Position numbers and translations under genes: made by a program. From Clostridia bacterium (GTDB taxonomy: Bacteria; Bacillota_A; Clostridia; Oscillospirales; CAG-272): a DNA stretch of 5,364 nt. This document shows positions 1 to 5,119 of the stretch, in pieces (position 1 is the first letter of the stretch; each line of letters begins with the position of its first letter). The notes under the pieces are model-generated. The model was given only the letters and a program-made list of their open reading frames with translations. It was not told where the DNA came from and ran no database searches. The stretch is from positions 1 to 5,364 of the forward strand of contig JAFTRB010000156.1 of NCBI GenBank assembly GCA_017462445.1, given 5' to 3'.

Positions 1-159
1 ACGCCTGTCGGTTGCAATCGGCGATTTCTGCTCTAAATCAAGCGAGCCCCAAAAGTTGCTTCGCACTAAGAATTCAGCATTTACAGCTATTTTAAGCTTG
101 AACGCCTTGATTTTGCTGAATTCCTAATGACTCAGCCCCTTCTAATATCAAAGGGTGAA
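1..159. other. Intergenic / left-edge region with no supported gene
   Basis: This stretch lies beyond the stop codon of the minus-strand transporter gene. One plus-strand frame is open from base 2 to a TAA at 125-127 and would give a 41-residue C-terminal tail. It has no recognisable motif and I do not call it a gene, although the end of an upstream gene running toward the transporter cannot be excluded. A short inverted repeat, CCCTT at 137-141 and AAGGG at 151-155, lies just past the transporter stop codon. It has no T-run on either side, so it is at best a weak terminator. The main structure is the inverted repeat at 70-123, listed separately. Confidence 0.6.
70..123. repeat. 10-bp perfect inverted repeat with 34-bp spacer
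   Basis: GAATTCAGCA at 70-79 is the exact reverse complement of TGCTGAATTC at 114-123. Beyond one mismatch (69/124) two further pairs (68/125 and 67/126) are complementary. The 34-bp spacer is A/T-rich. No T-run follows on either strand, so it does not look like an intrinsic terminator. It could be the core of an interspersed palindromic repeat, a protein binding site, or chance in A/T-rich DNA. No second copy of the arm occurs elsewhere in this window that I noticed. Confidence 0.55.
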
Positions 160-1563
160 TTATCCGTAGTTGAAGGTTACAAGCCCTATGACCATAAAAA
201 CGAGGACTATTGCAGGCAGGACATAGGTCATATAGGGGCGCATCCAGCGCGCTATCTTTAGTCCCTTGCCCTCGTTTGCCTCCCTGACGAAGCTATCCCA
301 GCCCCAGCCGTAGCGGCTGACGCAGAAGGCGATGAATACTACCGAGCCGAGGGGAAGAAGGATATTGCTGACTAAGAAGTCCTCAAGGTCCATTATCGTC
401 GAGCCATCACCGAAGGGGGCAAAGCCCGAGAAGAGATTAAAGCCCAGCACACAGGGGAGCGATAAGATCGCAAGTCCGATGCCGCAAATGATACACGCCT
501 TGCGCTTTGACCAGCCGAAGAGATCGCGAGAGCAGGCTATTATGTTCTCGAAAACCGCAAAGATGGTAGAGAGAGCGGCAAAGGAGAGGAACAGGAAGAA
601 GAGCGAGCCTATAATTTGCCCAAGGGGCGCAGGCATAGAATTAAAGATATTGGGCAAAATCCGGAAGATAAGGCCGGGACCGTAGGCGTTCTCGGCGCCG
701 TCTGCGCCATAGGTGAATACCGCCGGGAAGATGATAAGTCCCGAGCAGATAGCCACAAAGGTGTCCAGTACAGCGACATTTATCGCCTCGCCCAGAAGCG
801 CTCTTTCCTTCTTCAGATAGCTACCGAAGATTGCCATAGCGCCAATACCCAAGCTCAGGGTGAAGAAGGCCTGGTTCATTGCTCCTACCACAACCTGACC
901 TATGCCTCCCGCAGCCTCTACCCTATCCCATGAGGGCAGCAGATAGAAGGCAAGCCCCTCGCCTGCCCCCTCCATAAAGAAGCCGTTTACAGCAAGCCCT
1001 ATCATAATGAAGAGCATTGCAAGCATCATATATTTTGTAATCTTTTCAAGTCCCTTTTGAAGACTGAAGGAGCAGACAACTACACCGATCACCACCGCTA
1101 TGAGCATATAAAGCGTCTGGGGCAGTGGGTCGGATAGCATATTGCCAAAGGCGGCACTTACCTCCTCGGCGGTTTTACTAACGAGAGTGCCTGTGGCGGT
1201 ATCGACAAAATACCTAAAAAGCCAGCCGGCAACGGTGGTATAGAACATCATAAGAATGATGTTACCTATCCACGCCACTACACCGTGGATATGCCACTTG
1301 GAGCCCTTTGGCTCAAGCTCCTGATAGAGCTTTGCAGGGCTTTTTTGCGCGGCTCTGCCCATTGCGAACTCCATAGTCATAACCGGAATTCCCATTATTG
1401 CAAGAAAAACAAGATAAATAAGCACAAACATTCCGCCGCCGTGTTGCCCCGCCATATAGGGGAACTTCCACACATTTCCTATGCCGATGGCGCAGCCTGC
1501 GCTGAGAAGAATAAAGCCTAAGCGAGAGCCGAGATGCTCTCTTTGCTGATTATTGTTATCCAT
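160..1563 (-). CDS. Sodium-dependent amino-acid symporter, NSS (SLC6/LeuT-like) family, 11 helices
   Basis: An inner-membrane transporter expected to import an amino acid driven by Na+. The 467-residue product shows the NSS signature in helix 1, AGCAIGIGNVWKFP (22-35), followed by GGG and helix 2 ending MEFAMGR (64-70). Helix 6 carries NQAFFTLSLGIGA (230-242), nearly identical to the LeuT substrate/Na+ segment. Helix 8 has LST (331-333) where LeuT has the Na2-site Thr-Ser pair. Asp267 in helix 7 sits where chloride-independent bacterial members carry an acidic residue. Lys33 and Asp395 fit the extracellular gate pair. I count 11 helices, the last ending at the C-terminus, as in bacterial members such as MhsT and Tyt1; there is no helix 12. 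An ATG at 1620 is in frame, but that codon lies in the promoter -35 box. The ATG at 1563 has GGAG six bases upstream and starts just before the conserved N-terminus. It is divergent from the proline operon. Family is certain; substrate (Trp, Tyr, Leu, Pro or another) cannot be read from the sequence. Confidence 0.95.
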   Translation of the reverse strand: MDNNNQQREHLGSRLGFILLSAGCAIGIGNVWKFPYMAGQHGGGMFVLIYLVFLAIMGIPVMTMEFAMGRAAQKSPAKLYQELEPKGSKWHIHGVVAWIGNIILMMFYTTVAGWLFRYFVDTATGTLVSKTAEEVSAAFGNMLSDPLPQTLYMLIAVVIGVVVCSFSLQKGLEKITKYMMLAMLFIMIGLAVNGFFMEGAGEGLAFYLLPSWDRVEAAGGIGQVVVGAMNQAFFTLSLGIGAMAIFGSYLKKERALLGEAINVAVLDTFVAICSGLIIFPAVFTYGADGAENAYGPGLIFRILPNIFNSMPAPLGQIIGSLFFLFLSFAALSTIFAVFENIIACSRDLFGWSKRKACIICGIGLAILSLPCVLGFNLFSGFAPFGDGSTIMDLEDFLVSNILLPLGSVVFIAFCVSRYGWGWDSFVREANEGKGLKIARWMRPYMTYVLPAIVLVFMVIGLVTFNYG

Positions 1564-1569
1564 AGTACA

Positions 1570-1573
1570 CTCC
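1570..1573 (-). promoter_or_regulatory. Ribosome binding site of the NSS transporter gene
   Basis: On the minus strand TTGGAG ends six bases before the ATG at 1563. This decides the start: the longer reading frame from 1620 would begin upstream of the predicted transcription start (about 1584) and has no such site. Confidence 0.8.
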
Positions 1574-1590
1574 AATAATTTATCCGAAGT

Positions 1591-1620
1591 ATTGTAGCAC
1601 ATCAGGGGTGACGGTGTCAA
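1591..1620 (-). promoter_or_regulatory. Sigma-A-type promoter of the NSS transporter gene
   Basis: Read on the minus strand, a perfect -35 TTGACA (1620-1615) is followed after 18 bases by TACAAT (1596-1591). A TG one base before the -10 gives an extended -10 element. Transcription would start near 1584, leaving a leader of about 20 nt before the ATG at 1563. This is too short for a riboswitch or attenuator, so regulation would have to act at the promoter itself. Confidence 0.85.
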
Positions 1621-1631
1621 GTATTAATAAT

Positions 1632-1694
1632 TTAAGGAAACAAAAGCATATTCATTTTAAGGAATTGTACTTTTTAAAAACTTTATCATTAAGG
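1632..1694. repeat. Three TTAAGG direct repeats in the divergent promoter region
   Basis: TTAAGGAA occurs at 1632-1639 and again at 1657-1664, and TTAAGG recurs at 1689-1694. All lie between the -35 boxes of the divergent transporter and proB promoters. They could be operator half-sites for a shared regulator. The motif is A/T-rich and short, so chance is a real alternative, and the spacings (25 and 32 bp) are not uniform. Confidence 0.35.
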
Positions 1695-1695
1695 G

Positions 1696-1724
1696 TTGAT
1701 ATTATACTTCTCATATTATAAAAT
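1696..1724 (+). promoter_or_regulatory. Likely promoter of the proBAC operon
   Basis: TTGATA (1696-1701) matches the -35 consensus at five of six positions. Downstream, TAAAAT (1719-1724) lies at 17-bp spacing and an overlapping TATAAA (1717-1722) at 15-bp spacing; either could serve as the -10. Transcription would begin near 1730, only about 20 nt before the GTG start. There is therefore no room for a T-box or proline-responsive leader, and control is more likely at initiation or by proline inhibition of ProB. Confidence 0.6.
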
Positions 1725-1737
1725 AAAAGAAAAAAAC

Positions 1738-1743
1738 AGGAGG
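1738..1743 (+). promoter_or_regulatory. Ribosome binding site of proB, setting a GTG start
   Basis: A full AGGAGG lies seven bases before GTG at 1751. It fixes the GTG as the initiator, and the next residues RIVIKLGTS match the normal N-terminus of glutamate 5-kinase. Confidence 0.9.
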
Positions 1744-1750
1744 GTTCGCC

Positions 1751-2518
1751 GTGAGGATCGTAATCAAGCTTGGAACCTCGACACTTACCCACGAGGGTGG
1801 AAGGGTAAATCTTAAAAGAATAAGTCGATTATGCCGCGTTATAAGCGACATAAAAAACGAGGGACATATGCCGATTCTGGTGTCCAGCGGCGCTATCGGT
1901 ATGGGGGTTGGAAAGCTGAGGCTACCCTCTCGCCCCACCTCGCTTGCAGAGAAGCAGGCCTGCGCCGCCGTGGGGCAATGCGAGCTGATGTATATATATG
2001 ACCGTGAGTTCCTTGAATACGGTCATACTGTGGCGCAGATACTCCTGACCGCTCCCGATCTCTTCTCCGATACAAGGCGAGAGAAGTTTATCGCCACTGT
2101 GACAAGGCTCCTGGAATATGGGGTAATACCGATAATAAATGAAAACGATACGGTTGCTACCGATGAGATCGTTTTTGGCGACAATGACACCTTGGCGGCA
2201 AGGGTGGCGGTATGCTGTGGGGCTGATATACTGGCACTGCTCTCGGACATCGACGGACTGTTTGACTCCGATCCGAGAGCAAACCCGAATGCCAAGCTGA
2301 TAAGCGAGGTATGGGAGCTGTCAAAGGATATTATGGCGCTAGGCGAGGGCGCGGGAACCGCTCTCGGTACGGGTGGAATGCGCACAAAGCTGCTGGCGGC
2401 ACAGATTGCCACCGAGGGTGGCTGCGATATGATTATTGCGAATGGAAATGATCCCGAGCTGCTATATAAAATCGCAGACGGCGAGGCTGTCGGCACAAGA
2501 TTTTATCACAGGAGGTAA
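1751..2518 (+). CDS. proB: Glutamate 5-kinase, short form without PUA domain
   Basis: Cytosolic first enzyme of proline synthesis: ATP + L-glutamate to L-glutamyl 5-phosphate. The 255-residue product is a single amino-acid kinase (AAK) domain. Visible motifs are KLGTS (6-10), SSGAIGMG (45-52), CAAVGQ (71-76), NENDTV (130-135), GDNDTLAA (143-150), SDIDGL (165-170) and GTGGMRTK (206-213), whose Lys213 corresponds to the nucleotide-binding lysine of the E. coli enzyme. The protein ends at GTRFYHRR, where the AAK domain ends in E. coli ProB. The C-terminal PUA domain of the 367-residue E. coli form is absent by design, not by frameshift, because the proA ribosome binding site is built into the last codons. 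The start is GTG. Proline feedback inhibition acts at the AAK domain in this family, so it may be retained. First gene of proB-proA-proC. Confidence 0.97.
   Translation: MRIVIKLGTSTLTHEGGRVNLKRISRLCRVISDIKNEGHMPILVSSGAIGMGVGKLRLPSRPTSLAEKQACAAVGQCELMYIYDREFLEYGHTVAQILLTAPDLFSDTRREKFIATVTRLLEYGVIPIINENDTVATDEIVFGDNDTLAARVAVCCGADILALLSDIDGLFDSDPRANPNAKLISEVWELSKDIMALGEGAGTALGTGGMRTKLLAAQIATEGGCDMIIANGNDPELLYKIADGEAVGTRFYHRR
2510..2515 (+). promoter_or_regulatory. proA ribosome binding site inside the end of proB
   Basis: AGGAGG encodes the last two arginine codons of proB (with the preceding base) and is followed by the TAA stop and two bases before the proA ATG at 2521. Spacing from the site to the ATG is five bases. 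The overlap suggests that ribosomes finishing proB help initiate proA, keeping the two enzymes of the unstable glutamyl-phosphate intermediate in step. Confidence 0.85.
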
Positions 2519-2520
2519 AA

Positions 2521-3774
2521 ATGCGCACGACAAAGGAAATTATGGCGAGAGCCAGGGCAGCAAAGGAGCGAATGATTTACAACGAGGATACGGTAAACAC
2601 TGCCCTCCTTGCTATGGCTGACTCGCTTTTGAAAAGCAAGGAAATAATACTTGCGGCAAACCGCAGAGATTTGGAAGGCGCGAGAGGACATGTCAGCGAG
2701 GTAATGCTGGACCGACTGATGCTAAACGAGGAACGAATACTCGCCTTAAGCGAAGGAATAGAAAGAATTGCCTCGCTTCCCTCTCCTCTTGGCAAAGAGG
2801 ACTTATGGGTGGGCAAAAGCGGTATTTTGATTGAGAAAAGACGGGTTCCCATCGGAGTAATTGCGATTATTTATGAGAGCCGCCCCGGAGTTACTGCGGA
2901 TGCGGCAGCATTGGCTATAAAGAGCGGTAACGCTGTAATATTGCGCTCGGGCAAGGAGGCATATCTCACCTCCCGAGCCATTGTGGATACAATGAGCAGG
3001 GCAGCTTCGGGCGTCGGGCTTGATGAATGCTGCATTCAGCTAATCGATGACACCAGCCGCGAGAGCGCGTATGAGCTTATGCGTGGAAGAGGCTTTGTTG
3101 ATCTGCTTATCCCCCGCGGTGGCGAAGGCCTTATCCGCTCTTGCGTTGAAAACGCGACGGTACCCTGCATTGAGACAGGAACAGGAGTGTGCCACATCTA
3201 TATAGACAAAATGGCAGATATTGACATGGCAATCAACATACTTGACAATGCCAAGACCTCACGCCCCTCGGTGTGCAACGCGGCGGAGGTGTGCCTTGTA
3301 CACAAAGATGTAGCTCATCTTGCGCTTCCCAAAATCAAGGAGAGGCTTGTTGATGAGCGAATAGCTCGCGGACTTGTTCCCGTGGAGCTTCGCCTGGACA
3401 ATAGAGCAAGGGAAATAATTGACGGAAAAATGCAGACCGAGGGGGACTATGACACCGAGTTTCTTGACTATGTTCTTGCTCTGGGGGTTGTCGACTCGCT
3501 TGAAGAGGCAATTGCTCATATAAGCAGACATTCTACCCACCATAGCGAGGCAATAATAACCGAGGACCGGGCGGCAGGCGAGGAGTTTTCAGCCCGTGTG
3601 GACAGCGCCTGCGTTTATGTAAATGCTTCCACTCGCTTTACCGACGGAGGCGAATTCGGCTTTGGCTGTGAGATGGGAATATCTACAGGAAAGCTCCACG
3701 CGAGAGGCCCGATGGGTATAAAGGAGCTGACAACATACAGGTATATTATCGGGGGCGAGGGGCAGACGAGATAA
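2521..3774 (+). CDS. proA: Glutamate-5-semialdehyde dehydrogenase (gamma-glutamyl phosphate reductase)
   Basis: Cytosolic second enzyme of proline synthesis: reduces L-glutamyl 5-phosphate with NADPH to glutamate 5-semialdehyde, which cyclises to pyrroline-5-carboxylate. At 417 residues it is full length, equal to E. coli ProA. It has the aldehyde-dehydrogenase-like fold. The nucleotide-binding region carries YESRPGVTADAAALAIKSG (118-136) and LRSGKEA (141-147), then PRGGEGL (198-204). The catalytic cysteine is Cys252 in SRPSVCNAAE (247-256). The C-terminal signature runs NASTRFTDGGEFGFGCEMG (368-386), then STGKLHARGPMG (388-399). The ATG at 2521 is two bases after the proB stop and has its AGGAGG inside proB. 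Nothing is missing or broken. Identification is secure. Confidence 0.98.
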   Translation: MRTTKEIMARARAAKERMIYNEDTVNTALLAMADSLLKSKEIILAANRRDLEGARGHVSEVMLDRLMLNEERILALSEGIERIASLPSPLGKEDLWVGKSGILIEKRRVPIGVIAIIYESRPGVTADAAALAIKSGNAVILRSGKEAYLTSRAIVDTMSRAASGVGLDECCIQLIDDTSRESAYELMRGRGFVDLLIPRGGEGLIRSCVENATVPCIETGTGVCHIYIDKMADIDMAINILDNAKTSRPSVCNAAEVCLVHKDVAHLALPKIKERLVDERIARGLVPVELRLDNRAREIIDGKMQTEGDYDTEFLDYVLALGVVDSLEEAIAHISRHSTHHSEAIITEDRAAGEEFSARVDSACVYVNASTRFTDGGEFGFGCEMGISTGKLHARGPMGIKELTTYRYIIGGEGQTR

Positions 3775-3785
3775 CAAAAAATATA

Positions 3786-3793
3786 AAAGGAAG
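3786..3793 (+). promoter_or_regulatory. proC ribosome binding site, tightly spaced
   Basis: AAAGGAAG lies immediately before the ATG at 3796, with the AGGA core only four bases away, shorter than usual. An in-frame ATG at 3811 gives an N-terminus of more typical length for the family but sits too far (about 19 bases) from this core. I prefer 3796 without being certain. Confidence 0.5.
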
Positions 3794-3795
3794 TT

Positions 3796-4614
3796 ATGGA
3801 AATAATTAAAATGAAGGATAAACTAAAAGTAGGCTTTATCGGTTGTGGAAATATGGGCGGCGCGCTTGCCGAGGCCGTAGGAAAATGCGACGGAGTCAGC
3901 CTTATGCTCGCAGACAGGGACAATCAACGCGCATCCGAGCTTGCAGATAGGCTTGGCGCGAGACTAGCAGATAGCCTACAAATATGTCACGAATGCGAAT
4001 ATGTATTCCTTGCAGTCAAGCCCCAAGGCATCACCGCGCTTCTCGGCGAGATTGGCATGGAGGTAGAGCTAAGCCGTCCCACGCTTGTATCTATGCTGGC
4101 GGGGGTAAGCACAGCAAAGCTGACAGAGCTTATCAAGGGAAAAACCGATGTGATACGGATAATGCCAAACATTTCTGTAAAATACGGTAAGGGGCTGGTA
4201 TTTATCTCGGGCGGCAAGGGAGTAGCGGATAAAAGGGTTGAAGCCGTCGCGGAGCTATTACAATTCACCGGAGAATGCGAGCTGATAGATGAAAGCCTTA
4301 TAGATGCCGCCTCCGCAATAGGCGGCTCAGGCCCCGCCTTTTTCTACCGTTTTATTGATGCGTTAGCCAGGGGTGGCGAGAATTGCGGCCTTCCCTACTC
4401 GGATGCTCTGAGATATGCAGCCCTTACTGCCACGGGAGCGGCAGAAATGCTCCTGTGCTCAGGCAAGAGCGCCGAGATGCTGGCGAGGGAGGTATGTAGC
4501 CCCGGGGGCAGCACCATCGAGGGAATTCAAGAGCTTGACGGCAAGGGACTTGCCGACATAGTAATGGGCGCGGTTAATGCCACCTATAAAAGAGCGATGG
4601 CTCTTGGCAAATAG
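3796..4614 (+). CDS. proC: Pyrroline-5-carboxylate reductase
   Basis: Cytosolic last enzyme of proline synthesis: reduces pyrroline-5-carboxylate to L-proline with NAD(P)H. The 272-residue product begins with a Rossmann fold, KVGFIGCGNMGGALAEAVG (11-29), followed by an acidic residue after the second strand (Asp40), so NADH versus NADPH preference is not settled by the sequence. The cofactor-binding VFLAVKPQ (70-77) and RIMPNISVKYGKG (121-133) follow. The C-terminal dimerisation and substrate domain has AIGGSGPAFFYRFIDALA (174-191) and the family signature VCSPGGSTIEGI (233-244). Length is normal for the family (about 265-280). It is the third gene of the operon, 21 bases after proA. The start may be 3796 or 3811, which changes only five residues. 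No clear intrinsic terminator follows. Confidence 0.97.
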   Translation: MEIIKMKDKLKVGFIGCGNMGGALAEAVGKCDGVSLMLADRDNQRASELADRLGARLADSLQICHECEYVFLAVKPQGITALLGEIGMEVELSRPTLVSMLAGVSTAKLTELIKGKTDVIRIMPNISVKYGKGLVFISGGKGVADKRVEAVAELLQFTGECELIDESLIDAASAIGGSGPAFFYRFIDALARGGENCGLPYSDALRYAALTATGAAEMLLCSGKSAEMLAREVCSPGGSTIEGIQELDGKGLADIVMGAVNATYKRAMALGK

Positions 4615-4693
4615 CAGTATACACTAGTTAATCATTAATTATTATCTATTGGTTGTGAAAAAGATATAAATTTGAAAAAAATCAAAAAAACAC
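4615..4693 (+). other. A/T-rich gap after proC without a recognisable terminator
   Basis: The 79 bases after the proC stop contain only short A/T palindromes such as TTAATCATTAA and A-runs on the plus strand. I see no GC-rich stem followed by a T-run. Transcripts of the proline operon may therefore read through toward rpmB, or end by a Rho-dependent route or at the hairpin at 4760-4787. Confidence 0.5.
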
Positions 4694-4722
4694 TTGCAAT
4701 TTGGTTTTGCTTGTGTTATAAT
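4694..4722 (+). promoter_or_regulatory. Strong sigma-A promoter of rpmB
   Basis: TTGCAA (4694-4699) and a perfect TATAAT (4717-4722) are separated by exactly 17 bases. TG one base before the -10 adds an extended -10 element, and A-runs just upstream of the -35 (4675-4690) could act as an UP element. This is the best promoter in the window, as expected for a ribosomal protein gene. Transcription should start near 4729, giving a leader of about 70 nt. Confidence 0.9.
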
Positions 4723-4759
4723 ACATCTTGTCAATTTATGATAATAATAAAAATTATAT

Positions 4760-4787
4760 AAAAAACAGTCCATTCGGGCTATTTTTT
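4760..4787 (+). terminator. Terminator-like hairpin in the rpmB leader (possible attenuator)
   Basis: AGTCC (4767-4771) pairs with GGGCT (4776-4780) around the loop ATTC. After one C-A mismatch, six As (4760-4765) face six Ts (4782-4787). The RNA would be a short stem followed by six Us, the shape of an intrinsic terminator, placed between the rpmB promoter and its ribosome binding site. The stem contains one G-U wobble that becomes an A-C mismatch on the opposite strand, so the structure favours plus-strand RNA. It could attenuate rpmB, stop read-through from proC, or be only a leader stem; the GC core is short. Confidence 0.55.
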
Positions 4788-4795
4788 GGGAGGTG
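4788..4795 (+). promoter_or_regulatory. Ribosome binding site of rpmB
   Basis: GGGAGGTG directly follows the T-run of the leader hairpin and ends its AGG seven bases before ATG 4801. An in-frame TTG at 4786 would place this site inside the gene, so the ATG is the true start. Confidence 0.9.
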
Positions 4796-4800
4796 TAAAA

Positions 4801-4986
4801 ATGGCTAAGTGCAGTATCTGCGGCAAGGGCGTTACCTTTGGACATAACGTTTCTCACTCTAACCGCAAGACCAACAGAACCTGGAAGCCTAACATTCGCA
4901 AGGTTAAGGCAGTTGTAAACGGCACTCACACTACCGTTTGCGTTTGCTCTCGTTGCCTTCGTTCCGGAAAGGTTGAGCGCGCATGA
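4801..4986 (+). CDS. rpmB: Large-subunit ribosomal protein bL28, four-cysteine form
   Basis: Structural protein of the 50S ribosomal subunit. The 61-residue product is basic and matches bL28: MAKCSICGKG at the N-terminus, then FGHNVSHSNRKTNRTWKPN (13-31), and a C-terminal VCVCSRCLRSGKV (46-58). Cys4-Cys7 and Cys49-Cys52 form two CxxC pairs, as in the zinc-binding variant of bL28; Cys47 is an extra cysteine. Length is normal for the short Bacillota form. Arginine codons are mostly CGC/CGT here, whereas AGA/AGG is common in the neighbouring proline genes, consistent with high expression. It is transcribed alone from its own promoter and closed by a strong terminator five bases after the stop. 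Confidence 0.97.
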   Translation: MAKCSICGKGVTFGHNVSHSNRKTNRTWKPNIRKVKAVVNGTHTTVCVCSRCLRSGKVERA

Positions 4987-4990
4987 TGCT

Positions 4991-5026
4991 AAAAACTCCA
5001 CCGTAGTACGGTGGAGTTTTTATTTT
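4991..5026 (+). terminator. Strong intrinsic terminator after rpmB
   Basis: Positions 4991-5005 are a perfect 15-base inverted repeat of 5007-5021. The folding core is CTCCACCGT paired with ACGGTGGAG around a small loop, followed by TTTTTATTTT (5017-5026). The A-run on the left makes it potentially bidirectional. It begins five bases after the rpmB stop codon. Confidence 0.95.
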
Positions 5027-5119
5027 ACCTTGGCCGAGTTATTATTGCTCGGCAGCATAGAGCTTTGCAGATAATAATATACCGCCAAAGCAAACTTAAT
5101 AAAAATGAGATGTAACAAT
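5027..5119. other. Gap between rpmB terminator and the last gene, with two hairpins
   Basis: GCCGAG (5033-5038) pairs with CTCGGC (5048-5053) around a nine-base A/T loop, and GCTTTG (5062-5067) pairs with CAAAGC (5086-5091) around 18 bases. Neither is followed by a T-run. I see no convincing promoter for the downstream gene: candidate -10-like A/T stretches near 5071-5080 lack a matching -35. The stems may be leader structure of the next gene or chance. Confidence 0.4.

Noticed and set aside
70..123. Insertion-sequence end or CRISPR repeat
   Set aside because: One inverted pair only, no transposase, no target duplication and no repeat-spacer periodicity.
332..933. Two plus-strand open frames (332-685 and 616-933) antisense to the transporter
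   Set aside because: They overlap a full-length, motif-rich NSS gene on the other strand, have no family resemblance and no ribosome binding site, and are Arg/Lys-rich in the way expected of antisense frames of membrane proteins.
1564..1620. Longer transporter start at 1620 giving 486 residues
   Set aside because: The extra 19 codons include the promoter -35 and -10 boxes, and a good ribosome binding site precedes the ATG at 1563.
1640..1670. Possible ArgR box (TATTCAT-like) in the divergent promoter region
   Set aside because: Only a half-site match; no TGAAT/ATTCA palindrome with the expected spacing.
1725..1750. T-box or proline-responsive leader upstream of proB
   Set aside because: The predicted leader is about 20 nt, too short for a T-box; no T-box core sequence or terminator is present.
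2023..2496. 157-codon minus-strand frame opposite proB
   Set aside because: Low-complexity Ser/Ala/Ile-rich translation fully opposite a certain gene; a shadow frame.
3771..3797. ATAAC / GTTAT inverted repeat bracketing the proA-proC gap and covering the proC start codon
   Set aside because: Only five A/T-rich pairs with a 17-base loop; too weak to claim translational control.
3615..3923. 102-codon minus-strand frame across the proA-proC junction
   Set aside because: Spans the ends of two certain genes and their gap; no motif or plausible initiation signal.
4642..5001. 119-codon minus-strand frame opposite rpmB
   Set aside because: Antisense to rpmB, its promoter and part of its terminator; the N- and C-terminal halves have no family resemblance.
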